This document shows positions 39,672-47,894 of a stretch of 64,000 nucleotides of DNA, piece after piece (position 1 is the first letter of the stretch; every line of letters starts with the position of its first letter). The translations under genes were made by a program, and so were the position numbers. The stretch comes from Cupriavidus oxalaticus (GTDB lineage: Bacteria > Pseudomonadota > Gammaproteobacteria > Burkholderiales > Burkholderiaceae), in contig NZ_CP069812.1 of assembly GCF_016894385.1 (NCBI RefSeq), positions 2,666,001 to 2,730,000 of the forward strand. The letters run 5' to 3'. A model generated the notes under the pieces. It was given only the letters and a program-made list of their open reading frames with translations, ran no database searches and was not told the origin of the DNA.

Positions 39672-41099
39672 CTATTGCGGCTGGCTGGCCGCCGTGTTGC
39701 GCACTTCGGTGTCGGGCCAGCCGCCGCCAAGCGCCTTGTACAGCGTGACAGTGTCGGCCAGGATCTGTTGGTGGACCGCCAACAATTGCAGCTGGGCGTT
39801 CAGCAGCGAGCGCTCGGTCTCGAACACCTCGAGCTGCGAAACCACGCCTTCCCTGAGCTGCGCCTCGATCTGCGCCGAGACCACGCGCAGCTGCTCGACC
39901 TGCTGCTGCAGCTCGACGCGCTGCTTCTTGTGCGCATCGACGTTGACCAGTGCGCTCTCCACCTCTTCGAACGCCGTCATCACGGCGCGGCCATATTCGT
40001 TTTCCGCCACGCCCACCTGCGCCTCGGTGGTCTTCACGCGCGCACGCACGCTGGGATCGAGCATGGGCAGGTTGATGCTCGGCATGAAGCCGAAGGTGAA
40101 GGACTTGAGCAGGTCGCTCAGCGCAAAGCTGGCGGTGCCGCCGCGCGCGGTCAGGCTGATGCTGGGCAGCTGCGCCAGCCGCGCCTGGCCGACGATGTTG
40201 TAGGCCGCCAGCACGCGATACTCGGCCGCGACGATATCGGGCCGGCGCGCCAGCAGCTGCGACGGCAGGCCGGCCGGCACGCTCGGCGGCTGCACGCGGT
40301 CCTGCAGGCGTCCCGCCGGCACCTTGAGGTTGCCCGCGGGCACGCCCACCAGCGTCGCCAGCGCGTTCTCCGCCACATCGCGCGAACGGCGCAGCTCCAG
40401 CAGGTCCTTGTTGAGCCGGTTGATTTCCGCCTGCTGCTGCATCACGCGGATCTTGGGCACCAGCCCGTTCTGGTACATGGCCTGGTAGGTGCCGAGGATC
40501 TGCCCGTTCTTGGCGACGGTGCGCGTCTGCTGCTCGATCTGCTCGTCGAACTGCAGGATCGTGAAGTAAGTGGTCGATACATTGGACACCAGCGTCAGGT
40601 AGCCGGCACGCCAGTCAGCCTCGGTGGCGCGGAACTCGGCGGTCTGCGCCTGCACGCCCTTCTCGACCTTGCCCCAGATATCGATGTCCCAGTTCAGCTG
40701 CGCGCCGGCGTTGTAGGTCCAGGTGGACTTCTGCCCGGTGCTCTTCTCGAAGCTCGCCCCGGCGCCGATATCGATCACCGGCAGCCCGCCGGCACGCGCC
40801 TCCCCGATCTGCGCAGTGGCCACGCGGATGCGCGCGGCCAGCACCTTGATGTCGTAGTTGCCGGCCAGCGCCTGGTCGATCAGCCCGTCCAGGTACGGGT
40901 CGTTGAAGTTGTGCCACCAGTTGGGCTGCACCGCTTCCCTGGGCGACACCGTGATCGAATCCTGGCGCGACCATTCGGCCTTGGCCGGCGTTTCCGGGCG
41001 CTGGTACACCGGCGGCCGGAAATCGGCGCAGCCGGCCAGCAGCGCGGCGCATGCGGCGGAAGCGAGCCAGGCAAGGCGGCGCGAGCCTTGGGTCGGCAT
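39672..41099 (-). CDS. NodT-family outer membrane lipoprotein (TolC-like factor)
   Basis: The 475-residue protein has a lipoprotein signal (LAWLASAACAALLAGC; acylated Cys about residue 24) followed by DFRPPVYQRPETPAKAEW. Two outer-membrane-efflux repeats carry the typical NodT blocks VATAQIGEARAGGLPVIDIG and LARRPDIVAAEYRVLAAYNIVGQARLAQLPSISL. It should form the outer membrane channel of the tripartite exporter encoded downstream. I chose ATG 41099 (MPTQGSRR) because it starts the lipoprotein signal; the frame reaches 41231. NodT-type factors normally partner RND pumps, so its use in a peptide T1SS is notable, but no RND genes are present. Confidence 0.92.
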   Translation of the reverse strand: MPTQGSRRLAWLASAACAALLAGCADFRPPVYQRPETPAKAEWSRQDSITVSPREAVQPNWWHNFNDPYLDGLIDQALAGNYDIKVLAARIRVATAQIGEARAGGLPVIDIGAGASFEKSTGQKSTWTYNAGAQLNWDIDIWGKVEKGVQAQTAEFRATEADWRAGYLTLVSNVSTTYFTILQFDEQIEQQTRTVAKNGQILGTYQAMYQNGLVPKIRVMQQQAEINRLNKDLLELRRSRDVAENALATLVGVPAGNLKVPAGRLQDRVQPPSVPAGLPSQLLARRPDIVAAEYRVLAAYNIVGQARLAQLPSISLTARGGTASFALSDLLKSFTFGFMPSINLPMLDPSVRARVKTTEAQVGVAENEYGRAVMTAFEEVESALVNVDAHKKQRVELQQQVEQLRVVSAQIEAQLREGVVSQLEVFETERSLLNAQLQLLAVHQQILADTVTLYKALGGGWPDTEVRNTAASQPQ

Positions 41100-41287
41100 G
41101 ACCCGGGGAGCGGCAGTAAGGGATACGGGCACGGTGCGATCCTGCGTGCGTGCGCGGCGGGCGGGACGCACTGGCGTGCCGTGGCCACGGAGGTCTGTCT
41201 GTATTGTGGTGCGCGCGGGCGCGCGCTCCAACCCCGATCTGCATCAGGCGAAATCCGATGCAGTCGGCCATGGATGGGCACATGAAG

Positions 41288-41315
41288 CGCGCCGCGGGGA
41301 CACCCTCGCGGCGCG
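41288..41315 (-). terminator. Hairpin after the peptide B/C operon
   Basis: On the minus strand GCGCCGCGAGGG and CCCCGCGGCGC form a strong stem about 25 bp after the peptide B stop. There is no T-run, so it may be an attenuating or protective hairpin rather than a true terminator. Confidence 0.45.
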
Positions 41316-41335
41316 GCGCCATCTCAACAAGCTTC

Positions 41336-41605
41336 TCAACGATAGATATTGTTGCTGGCGTTCTGGTTGGTATCCACATGCGAACGGACATGGTCAAGGA
41401 AGGCCGAGCCGTTGCCATTCAGGTTGGTGACGGTCTGCATCTGCGCGATTTCCTGCGTGGCGGTGATGCTGCTGTCGAGCTTGAGCTTGATCGGGGCGTA
41501 GACCGCCGCGAAGGGCAGGTAGGCGAGACCGCCGCGCACGGCTTGCATGCGCTTGCTGTCGAGGGTTTCGGTGGCGGCCAGGTCCTTGATGGTCAGCGTG
41601 GTCAT
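41336..41605 (-). CDS. Double-glycine leader peptide B (secreted microprotein precursor)
   Basis: The 89-residue precursor has a leader of exactly 26 residues (MTTLTIKDLAATETLDSKRM, QAVRGG) with Gly-Gly at 25-26. The 63-residue mature part starts LAYLPFAAVYAPIKLKLDSS, contains QEIAQMQTVTNLNGNGSAFL and ends VDTNQNASNNIYR. It is a close paralogue of peptides C, D and E. It lies second in a two-gene operon behind the sigma-54 promoter at 42002. Exported and cleaved by the C39 exporter, by inference from the leader. Confidence 0.88.
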   Translation of the reverse strand: MTTLTIKDLAATETLDSKRMQAVRGGLAYLPFAAVYAPIKLKLDSSITATQEIAQMQTVTNLNGNGSAFLDHVRSHVDTNQNASNNIYR

Positions 41606-41655
41606 GATCGTTCTCCGGGTATCGGTATGTGTGTGGGGCAGCTATGGCGCGGGGC

Positions 41656-41925
41656 TCAGCCGTAGATGTTGTTGGTGGCGTTCTGGTTGGTGTGGACGTT
41701 CGACTTGACGTGGTCCAGGAAGGCGGAGCCGTTGCCGTTCATGTTGGTGACGGTCTGCATTTGCGCGATTTCCTGCGTGGCGGTGATGCTCTTGTCGATC
41801 GACAGCTTCAGCGGCATGTAGGCGGCGACGAACGGGACGTAGGCGAAGCCGCCGCGGACGGCGTGCATGCGCTTCTGGTCCAGGGTGTCGATGGTGGTCA
41901 GGTCGTTGATGGTCAGCGTGGTCAT
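41656..41925 (-). CDS. Double-glycine leader peptide C (secreted microprotein precursor)
   Basis: The 89-residue precursor has the leader MTTLTINDLTTIDTLDQKRM, HAVRGG (Gly-Gly at 25-26). Its 63-residue mature part starts FAYVPFVAAYMPLKLSIDKS, includes QEIAQMQTVTNMNGNGSAFL and ends NVHTNQNATNNIYG. It is the first gene after the sigma-54 promoter at 42002-42017 and is followed 50 bp later by peptide [15 protein letters not shown] is the ribosome site. No Cys is present, so disulfide-stapled bacteriocin structure is excluded. Confidence 0.88.
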   Translation of the reverse strand: MTTLTINDLTTIDTLDQKRMHAVRGGFAYVPFVAAYMPLKLSIDKSITATQEIAQMQTVTNMNGNGSAFLDHVKSNVHTNQNATNNIYG

Positions 41926-42001
41926 GATGGGCTCCTGGTGCGGATGGTGTTGCCTGGGTTGGATTCGAGCATCGGGTTGGTGTCGCGCTCGGTTGGGATA
42001 T

Positions 42002-42017
42002 CGCAGGGAGCGTGCCA
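42002..42017 (-). promoter_or_regulatory. Sigma-54 promoter of peptides C and B
   Basis: On the minus strand TGGCACG-CTCC-CTGCG, with GG and GC 10 bp apart. The sequence from -24 through about 55 bp into the transcript (to GATGCTCGAATCCA) is identical to that of the peptide D promoter at 47126. Confidence 0.88.
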
Positions 42018-42052
42018 GGAGGGGTTGGTTGGGGGTTGGCGTGTTGTAAACG

Positions 42053-42066
42053 CCTGAAAATAAGGG
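42053..42066 (-). promoter_or_regulatory. Conserved upstream box CCCTTATTTTCAGG
   Basis: CCCTTATTTTCAGG ends 36 bp before the -24 element. The same box (CCCTTGTTTTCAGG) lies exactly 36 bp before the -24 element at 47126. It could bind the sigma-54 activator or a bending protein such as IHF. Confidence 0.6.
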
Positions 42067-42198
42067 CTTTTTTGTTCGGCCTTGCCCTGCAGGCCTCAGG
42101 TCGATGCTGCTTGTGCAGGGCGGGAGTGGTGGGCTCGGCCCAACACGTCGAGGATGAGTGTTGGGTGTGCCGTGACAGCGGGGCCGGTGTTCCGGAGG

Positions 42199-42322
42199 TG
42201 CCTGACGCCTTGGTGCGCCACCGTGGCTGGGATTGACGCGATGTTTGAACGAGCCCGGAGCTGGGCGTGGCCCCTGCTGCCGGCGGCAACGTAGGAACGA
42301 CTTCGGCTGCGCTGCGCGCCGG
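42199..42322. repeat. 125 bp dispersed repeat, copy 2
   Basis: This segment matches 21430-21554 over its whole length with scattered differences (TGCCTGACGCCTTGGTGCG at the start, GCTGCGCTGCGCGCCGG at the end). It lies in the gap between peptide C and the DUF4399 gene and holds no ORF of note. Confidence 0.8.
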
Positions 42323-42338
42323 TCCTACGCGGATCCTT

Positions 42339-42767
42339 TTACTTTACGTAGATTGTGATGCGCTTTGAATACACGGGTGGATTTGTGGGGATGTGCTTGT
42401 CATCCCCCATGATCAGCTGCAACGTATGCTTCCCGGGCGGCAGCTCCAGCATGGTCTCCGTCTCGCCCGCGCCGAAATGCAGGTGATTCCGGTCGTTCGG
42501 GATCTCCTTGTCCATCGGCGGCAACTCGACATCGATCAGCAAATGGTGATGACCCGTGTTGGGATACTTCACATCCTTGGGCGCCACCCCCATGTTCCGC
42601 AATCCAAACCATACCTTGAACGGCTTGCCGGCAGGCATCACCTGCCCGTCATTGGGCCAGCCGATATAGAGATAGGCATTCGGCGGCGCCGGCGTAGGTC
42701 CGCCCTGGGCCGCGACCGATACCAGCACGCTGGCAGCCAGCGCAGCGGCAACAAGTAGTCTGGACAT
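42339..42767 (-). CDS. DUF4399-family periplasmic protein, copy 1
   Basis: The 142-residue precursor has a signal peptide (MSRLLVAAALAASVLVSVAA). Its mature domain carries the DUF4399 signature: [62 protein letters not shown] and [19 protein letters not shown]. The His cluster (GHHH and HLHFG) suggests metal or ligand binding. The function is unknown. It is about 70 percent identical to the copy at 42818, with 50 bp between them, a recent tandem duplication. AGGGGAGAGGG precedes the start. Confidence 0.88.
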   Translation of the reverse strand: MSRLLVAAALAASVLVSVAAQGGPTPAPPNAYLYIGWPNDGQVMPAGKPFKVWFGLRNMGVAPKDVKYPNTGHHHLLIDVELPPMDKEIPNDRNHLHFGAGETETMLELPPGKHTLQLIMGDDKHIPTNPPVYSKRITIYVK

Positions 42768-42817
42768 AACCCTCTCCCCTGGTGACCATGCCATGCCATG
42801 CCACGCCGCACGCAACG

Positions 42818-43243
42818 CTAGCGCACGGTGATCGTGATTTTCTTCGAATAGATCGGCGGCTCGAACGGTATGTGCTTGGCGTCGCCCATCAGCAGTTGCA
42901 GGGTGTGCTTGCCCGGCGGCAGTTCGATGCGCGCATCGGTCTCGCCCGCGCCGAAGTGCAGGTGGTTCCGGTCGTTCGGGATTTCCTTGTCCAGCGGCGG
43001 CAGCTCGACGTCGATCAACAGGTGGTGGTGGCCGCAGCGCGGCAGCTCGATGCCCTTGGGGCACACGCCCATGTTGCGCAGCCCCATGCGGATCCAGAAC
43101 TTGCCGCCGGTGATCACCGTGCCGTCGTGCGGCCAGATGATGTAGGCCTCGGCATTGGGTGGAGCGGCTGTCGACAGGGACAGCGATGGCGCGGCGGCGA
43201 ACACGGCAGCCGCCGCCAGGCGGAACAGGAATCGTCTGGACAT
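42818..43243 (-). CDS. DUF4399-family periplasmic protein, copy 2
   Basis: The 141-residue precursor has a signal peptide ([20 protein letters not shown]) and the same domain as copy 1 ([54 protein letters not shown]). It differs by a Cys pair ([16 protein letters not shown]) that copy 1 lacks. It is first of the two on the minus strand and divergent from the FGE-like gene. I chose ATG 43243, since it begins the signal peptide; the frame reaches 43279. Confidence 0.88.
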   Translation of the reverse strand: MSRRFLFRLAAAAVFAAAPSLSLSTAAPPNAEAYIIWPHDGTVITGGKFWIRMGLRNMGVCPKGIELPRCGHHHLLIDVELPPLDKEIPNDRNHLHFGAGETDARIELPPGKHTLQLLMGDAKHIPFEPPIYSKKITITVR

Positions 43244-43523
43244 ACGCCCTCCCCGGAGATCTGCCCGAAACCCGATCACGTTGTCCCGTCAGCCCATTCT
43301 TGTTGCTTGTTGGCCAGCGCTCGGCGATTCGTCATTCAGGTTAGGACGCAAGCCCGGAAAATGCGACCCCGGCGAAGCGTGGCGGCTTTGCAATGCTTCG
43401 CCCGGGACACAGGCGCTGTGCTATCTTGAAGCAAGCCGGTCGAGGTCTCGGCAACACCACAATGCGCCCGCAGGGCATGTGCCGGCATGCAACGGGTTCG
43501 CTGCCGTCCGACGAGGTGTGAAG

Positions 43524-44729
43524 ATGTGGCGCAATCTACCAGTCGTGCATCTGGCCGCGATGGCCGGGATTCTCGCCTCCACAGCCCTTTCCATGGGTGC
43601 GGCGTCTGCTGCGTCCGCGGACCCGCTGCTGCTGGCCGGCATCATGCCGAAGAATACCGACGAGCAGTACGAGCTCAGCTTCTGGGAATCGATCAAGAAC
43701 AGCAACTACGCGAGCGACTACGAGGCATACCTGAAGCAGTATCCCAACGGGCGCTTCGCGGTGCTGGCCAAGGCCAGGCTCGAGCGGCTGCGTGCGTCGG
43801 CACCGGCGCCGGCACCGAAGGCACAGCAGCAGCCCGCGCCGCCACCCCGCTCCGGCACTTCCTCGGGCGGGCAGGTTTCGCGCGCGCCGGCTGCGTCGGC
43901 ACCTGCTGCCCGTTCGGCGCCCGCTCCTGCTCCGGCTCCGCCCTCGGCGGCAGCGCCCAAGGCCGCCACCGCTGCCGGCGGCGCGGTCAGTGTTGCGCCA
44001 CCGCCAATCCGCACCGGCGAAATTCGCGATTGCCCTGCCTGTCCGGTGCTGATCGCACTGCCCGGCGGCAGCTTCACCATGGGCAGCAACACCAGCGATC
44101 CGGCGGAAAGGCCGCCGCACCAGGTCACCATCAGCCAGCCGTTCGCGATCGGCCGCTTCGAAGTCACGGTCGAGCAGTGGAGTGCCTGTGTCGACGCCGG
44201 CGGCTGCCAGCGCGTGCCGACCATTGCTGAAAGCGCCAAGAACTCACCGATGCGCGATGTCAGCTGGGATGATGCGCAACAGTACGTGGAGTGGCTGAGC
44301 AAGACCACCGGCAAGGCCTACCGCCTGCCGACCGAGGCGGAATGGGAATACGCGGCGCGCGGCGGCACCGCCAGCGCGTTCTGGTGGGGCGACCAGATGC
44401 GCAAGGGCAACGCCAACTGCAAGGAATGCGGCGATCCGTGGAGCGGCGATGCGCCGGCGCCGGTGGGCTCGTTCGCCGCCAACCCGTGGGGCCTGCATGA
44501 CGTCAACGGCAGCGTGTGGGAATGGGTCGCCGACTGCTGGCACAGCTCGTACAAGGGCGCGCCCGTGGACGGGCGCGCATGGAACGAGAACGCCTGCGGC
44601 GCGCGCGTGATACGTGGCGGCTCCTGGCGCGAAGGGGTCAGCTACATGGTGTCCTCCACGCGCTTCAAGTACAGCCCGAGCGTGCGGCAGTCGCAGAACG
44701 GCTTCCGCGTCGCGCGCGACATGAAATAG
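43524..44729 (+). CDS. Secreted formylglycine-generating-enzyme-like (SUMF1/FGE-sulfatase) protein
   Basis: The protein has 401 residues. A signal peptide (about 1-34, [20 protein letters not shown]) is followed by a segment found in caspase/FGE-associated proteins ([20 protein letters not shown] then [18 protein letters not shown]). A Pro/Ala linker (about 95-160) leads to an FGE-sulfatase domain (about 170-400): [54 protein letters not shown] and [10 protein letters not shown]. Many such domains are binding folds without oxidase activity; related proteins occur in type VI secretion phosphorylation loci. It probably acts in the periplasm. Location beside the kinase suggests a signalling or export role. 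Confidence 0.88.
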   Translation: MWRNLPVVHLAAMAGILASTALSMGAASAASADPLLLAGIMPKNTDEQYELSFWESIKNSNYASDYEAYLKQYPNGRFAVLAKARLERLRASAPAPAPKAQQQPAPPPRSGTSSGGQVSRAPAASAPAARSAPAPAPAPPSAAAPKAATAAGGAVSVAPPPIRTGEIRDCPACPVLIALPGGSFTMGSNTSDPAERPPHQVTISQPFAIGRFEVTVEQWSACVDAGGCQRVPTIAESAKNSPMRDVSWDDAQQYVEWLSKTTGKAYRLPTEAEWEYAARGGTASAFWWGDQMRKGNANCKECGDPWSGDAPAPVGSFAANPWGLHDVNGSVWEWVADCWHSSYKGAPVDGRAWNENACGARVIRGGSWREGVSYMVSSTRFKYSPSVRQSQNGFRVARDMK

Positions 44730-44741
44730 CGCGTGGCGCCG

Positions 44742-46793
44742 TCAGCGCGCACGCGTCGAAATCTGCACTACGTCCGCGCTGATGCGGTCGCTGCCATAGG
44801 TGCGCGCCATCTGCGCCAGCGGCCTTTCCAGCGCGCGCAGGTAATCCTGCTGCCCTTCCACCTCGGTGCGGCGCCCTTCGAACAGCGGCACCGGCGTCGT
44901 CAGCAGTACCACCAGCTCCGTGCCGAAGGGAGCCGACACGACCCAGGCGCCGCCTTCTCCGATCGTCGCCTGGTGGCCTGCGGGGGCCTGGTGGGCCGAC
45001 ACCCGGCTGCTTGGCACCATGTGCGCGACCTTGCCGTCGGCCGCGAAGTAGTCGACGTAGACATACGACTCCTGCGCCGGCGTACGCAGCTCCAGCACCA
45101 GCGGCGAGCCATCGGTCAGCTGCGAGCTCTTGCCGCGCAGCCGCAATGACGAGGCGCTGCCGCCTTCGCGATTGCCGGACCAGTATGGCGCGACCAGCTT
45201 GGCGACATCGCACTTGTCGGCGGCAAAGGGCTGGGTCTCGACGGTCACGCCCTTCACGCCCGGCAACGCCGCGAGCTGCTCGCGCAGGCGCGCCTGCCCC
45301 ACGCTTTCGGCCAGGAAACCGCGCACGCGCAGCGTATGGGCTTTCTCACTGGCGCTGAGCAGCGAACACGGCACGGCGGCGAGCGCCCTGGTGACATCGG
45401 CCATGGAGAACACCGCGGGGCGCGCCGGGGCAGGCGTTACCGGCGTTGCCGCCGGCACCGGCGCGGATGGCGTGGCAGGCGCTTCCGCACGTGTCTCGGC
45501 GGGCGGCGCGGCGGGCTGCCGCTGCACATGCCAGGCGTAGTAGCCGATTGCCGACACCCCGGCAAGCACGGCGGCGACACCGCCGATCATCACCGGCGAG
45601 CGCTGCGACGGCGTGGTCATCGGCACCGCGCTCATGCCGTGCAGGAAGCGTGCGACGGTTGGCGTGCGCGTGGCGCGATCCAGCGACAATGCCTCGCGCA
45701 TGGTCTTCCACTGCGTGCGGCTGAGCTGCGGCGGCTGCGGCGGCTTGACGCCCGCTTCGCGCGCCTGGTTGGCCGACATGCGCTGGTACGGGTGCTTGCC
45801 CGTGATCAGTTCGTAGGTCACGCAGGCCAGCGCGTAGATGTCGTCGCGCGGGTCGGGCTCGCGATGCTCGAACATCTCGGGGCTCGCATACGCCGGCGTC
45901 ATGCCGCCCAGCGAACCGGGGTCGAACACGGTCCGGTCCGACTCGTCGGCCGGCGGCAGGAAGCCGCGCGCGATGCCGAAGTCGATCACCTTGACCTCGC
46001 CGCTGTCGGTCAGGAACACGTTGGCGGGCTTGAAGTCGCAATGCACGAAGCCGCGCTCGTGCGCATAGGCCAGTGCGTTGCCCATGCCGTTGATGATGGG
46101 CATGGCGCGCGCCATCGGCATGCCGCTGAAGCCGGGCGCCTTCAGCACATGGTTGAGCGAATTGCCCGACAGGTATTCCATGGTCAGGAAGACCACCGGC
46201 CCGTCGCGGTCGAAGTCGTAAACGGTGACGATATTCCGGTGCGCCAGCGTCTGTGCCTTGCGCGCCTCGCGCTGCAGCGCGATCAGAGACTTGGGGTGGC
46301 CGCTGAACTGCAGGTTCAGCACCTTGATGGCGATATAGGGCTTGCGGTCAGACGCTTCCAGCTTGCGCAGGTCGAGCGCCTTGTACACCGTGCCCATGCC
46401 GCCCACGCCCAGGCACTCTTCCAGCACGAAGCGGCCATTCAGCGTATCGCCCACGCCCTTGGCATGCGCCGCCGGCGGCAGCGTGCCGGCCTCGGGCGAG
46501 GTCGCGTAGAGCGAGCCTGTCTGCGGCCCGCTGGCCATGCGCGTGGCTTCGGTGACGCCCTCGTACCGGGTGGCGCTGCGGCGCTCGATGCGCCGCATCA
46601 CTTCGGCATAGACCGCGGGCGGAAACGGGAAGCGCGTGTTTTCCTCGATCACCACGCGCGCCGCCTGGCTGGGCGAGGTGGGATCCTGGGCCAGCGCCGT
46701 CTCGAACGACGCAACGAATTCGTCGTCGGACAGACCGCCGTTCTGGAACTTGCGGATCAGGTCTTTGAGACTGGTCACGGCTCGCCCTGACAT
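44742..46793 (-). CDS. Membrane Ser/Thr protein kinase with periplasmic DUF4384-like domain
   Basis: The protein has 683 residues. The kinase domain spans about 122-385: glycine loop GVGGMGTVY, Lys157 in AIKV, catalytic HCDFKPAN (251-258, Cys in place of the usual Arg), DFG (271-273) and activation loop with DESDRTVF (283-290). A single helix lies at about 401-421, then a Pro/Ala linker and a periplasmic part with a BON-like segment and a DUF4384-like domain (SYVYVDYFAADGKVAHMVPS). It resembles PpkA-type kinases of threonine-phosphorylation pathways. Convergent with the FGE-like gene (12 bp gap), opposite to the peptide D operon. The likely partners are the PP2C and FHA proteins. Confidence 0.93.
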   Translation of the reverse strand: MSGRAVTSLKDLIRKFQNGGLSDDEFVASFETALAQDPTSPSQAARVVIEENTRFPFPPAVYAEVMRRIERRSATRYEGVTEATRMASGPQTGSLYATSPEAGTLPPAAHAKGVGDTLNGRFVLEECLGVGGMGTVYKALDLRKLEASDRKPYIAIKVLNLQFSGHPKSLIALQREARKAQTLAHRNIVTVYDFDRDGPVVFLTMEYLSGNSLNHVLKAPGFSGMPMARAMPIINGMGNALAYAHERGFVHCDFKPANVFLTDSGEVKVIDFGIARGFLPPADESDRTVFDPGSLGGMTPAYASPEMFEHREPDPRDDIYALACVTYELITGKHPYQRMSANQAREAGVKPPQPPQLSRTQWKTMREALSLDRATRTPTVARFLHGMSAVPMTTPSQRSPVMIGGVAAVLAGVSAIGYYAWHVQRQPAAPPAETRAEAPATPSAPVPAATPVTPAPARPAVFSMADVTRALAAVPCSLLSASEKAHTLRVRGFLAESVGQARLREQLAALPGVKGVTVETQPFAADKCDVAKLVAPYWSGNREGGSASSLRLRGKSSQLTDGSPLVLELRTPAQESYVYVDYFAADGKVAHMVPSSRVSAHQAPAGHQATIGEGGAWVVSAPFGTELVVLLTTPVPLFEGRRTEVEGQQDYLRALERPLAQMARTYGSDRISADVVQISTRAR

Positions 46794-46970
46794 GGTTTTT
46801 CGGGCAGGGTCGCCCGCGCAGTGTGCAGTGCGAAGTTGCCCTGTCTTCGATGGATACTAGTGCGCACCCATGGCATGCGCAATCCGTGCGCTTGCGCCGC
46901 GCTGCCGGCACGCAACGCCGTGCGCATGCGGCGTCGGCGTGCGTCGGCCGCGATCGGCGCCGACTGTCGC

Positions 46971-47009
46971 TGCCGGGCCAACACCGGCGCCACAGGTGTT
47001 GGCCCGGCA
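46971..47009. promoter_or_regulatory. Perfect 15 bp inverted repeat in the kinase/peptide divergent gap
   Basis: TGCCGGGCCAACACC (46971-46985) is inverted at 46995-47009 around a 9 bp loop. It lies between divergent promoters, so it is not placed as a gene-end terminator. It may be an operator or a hairpin in the kinase 5' leader. Confidence 0.5.
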
Positions 47010-47076
47010 CCGCCATCCAAGGCGCTGCATCGGCGCGCGCGATCGGTGCCGCCAAGCCGACATGCAGTCAAAAAAC

Positions 47077-47090
47077 CCCTTGTTTTCAGG
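47077..47090 (+). promoter_or_regulatory. Conserved upstream box CCCTTGTTTTCAGG
   Basis: This matches the box at 42053-42066 at 13 of 14 positions and sits the same 36 bp before its sigma-54 promoter. Confidence 0.6.
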
Positions 47091-47125
47091 TATTTGCGCG
47101 CGGCGCGCGCCGCTGGCCGCAGCGC

Positions 47126-47141
47126 TGGCACGCTCCCTGCG
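47126..47141 (+). promoter_or_regulatory. Sigma-54 promoter of peptides D, E and probably F
   Basis: TGGCACG-CTCC-CTGCG with the exact GG-N10-GC spacing; identical to the minus-strand promoter at 42002-42017 and the first ~55 transcribed bases. It is 80 bp before the start of peptide D. Confidence 0.88.
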
Positions 47142-47220
47142 ATATCCCAACCGAGCGCGACACCAACCCGATGCTCGAATCCAGACCCAAACGCAATACC
47201 TTCCGCCATTGGAGACCATC

Positions 47221-47490
47221 ATGACCACGCTGACCATCAAGGACCTGTCCTCCGCCGAAACCCTGGACCGCAAGGGCATGCAAGCCGTGCGCGGCGGCAT
47301 GACCTACATGCCGTTCGCCGCGGTGTACAGCCCGCTGAAGCTGTCGTTCGACAGCAGCATCACCGCCGTGCAGGAAATCGCGCAGATGCAGACCGTCACC
47401 AACATGAACGGCAATGGCTCGGCCTTCCTGGATCACGTCAAGTCCAACGTGCACACCAACCAAAACGCCACCAACAACATCTCGCGCTAA
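47221..47490 (+). CDS. Double-glycine leader peptide D (secreted microprotein precursor)
   Basis: The 89-residue precursor has the leader MTTLTIKDLSSAETLDRKGM, QAVRGG. Its mature part starts MTYMPFAAVYSPLKLSFDSS, includes QEIAQMQTVTNMNGNGSAFL and ends NVHTNQNATNNISR. It is the first gene behind the sigma-54 promoter at 47126. The opposite orientation and matching promoter show that the B/C and D/E pairs arose by an inverted duplication. Confidence 0.88.
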   Translation: MTTLTIKDLSSAETLDRKGMQAVRGGMTYMPFAAVYSPLKLSFDSSITAVQEIAQMQTVTNMNGNGSAFLDHVKSNVHTNQNATNNISR

Positions 47491-47533
47491 GCCCCAACGC
47501 TGCCAACGCATCCACCGAGACCCGGAGACCATC

Positions 47534-47803
47534 ATGACCACGCTGACCATCAAAGACCTGTCCGCCGCCGAAACCCTCGACAGCAAGCGCATGCACGCCG
47601 TGCGCGGCGGCCTCGCCTACCTGCCCTTCGCGGCCGTCTATGCCCCGATCAAGCTCAAGCTCGACAGCAGCATCGACGCCACGCAGTCGATCGCGCAGAT
47701 GCAGTCCGTCACCAACCTGAACGGCAACGGTTCGGCCTTCCTGGATCACGTCAAGTCCAACGTGCATACCAACCAGAACGCCACCAACAACATCTACGGC
47801 TGA
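47534..47803 (+). CDS. Double-glycine leader peptide E (secreted microprotein precursor)
   Basis: The 89-residue precursor has the leader MTTLTIKDLSAAETLDSKRM, HAVRGG. Its mature part starts LAYLPFAAVYAPIKLKLDSS, includes QSIAQMQSVTNLNGNGSAFL and ends NVHTNQNATNNIYG. It is nearest to peptide B in the core and follows D by 43 bp with CCCGGAGACC as ribosome site, so it belongs to the same operon. Confidence 0.88.
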   Translation: MTTLTIKDLSAAETLDSKRMHAVRGGLAYLPFAAVYAPIKLKLDSSIDATQSIAQMQSVTNLNGNGSAFLDHVKSNVHTNQNATNNIYG

Positions 47804-47894
47804 TCCAGCCACGGCCGCGGCGCGCGGTGGACCTATGCAACCCCCGCGCCAGCCGCCCCGGAACACTCATCGCATTGCCTGAAGGAGCACCATC

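Noticed and set aside
41100..41230. GGCACG...GC sequence upstream of the NodT gene as a sigma-54 promoter
   Set aside because: The GG to GC distance is 9 bp rather than the required 10, and flanks do not match.
46821..47537. ORFs in the kinase/peptide gap (46821, 46823 and 46870 frames)
   Set aside because: The open frames arise from GC-rich inverted-repeat sequence and then run into the true peptide D frame; the leader homology and ribosome site fix the start at 47221.
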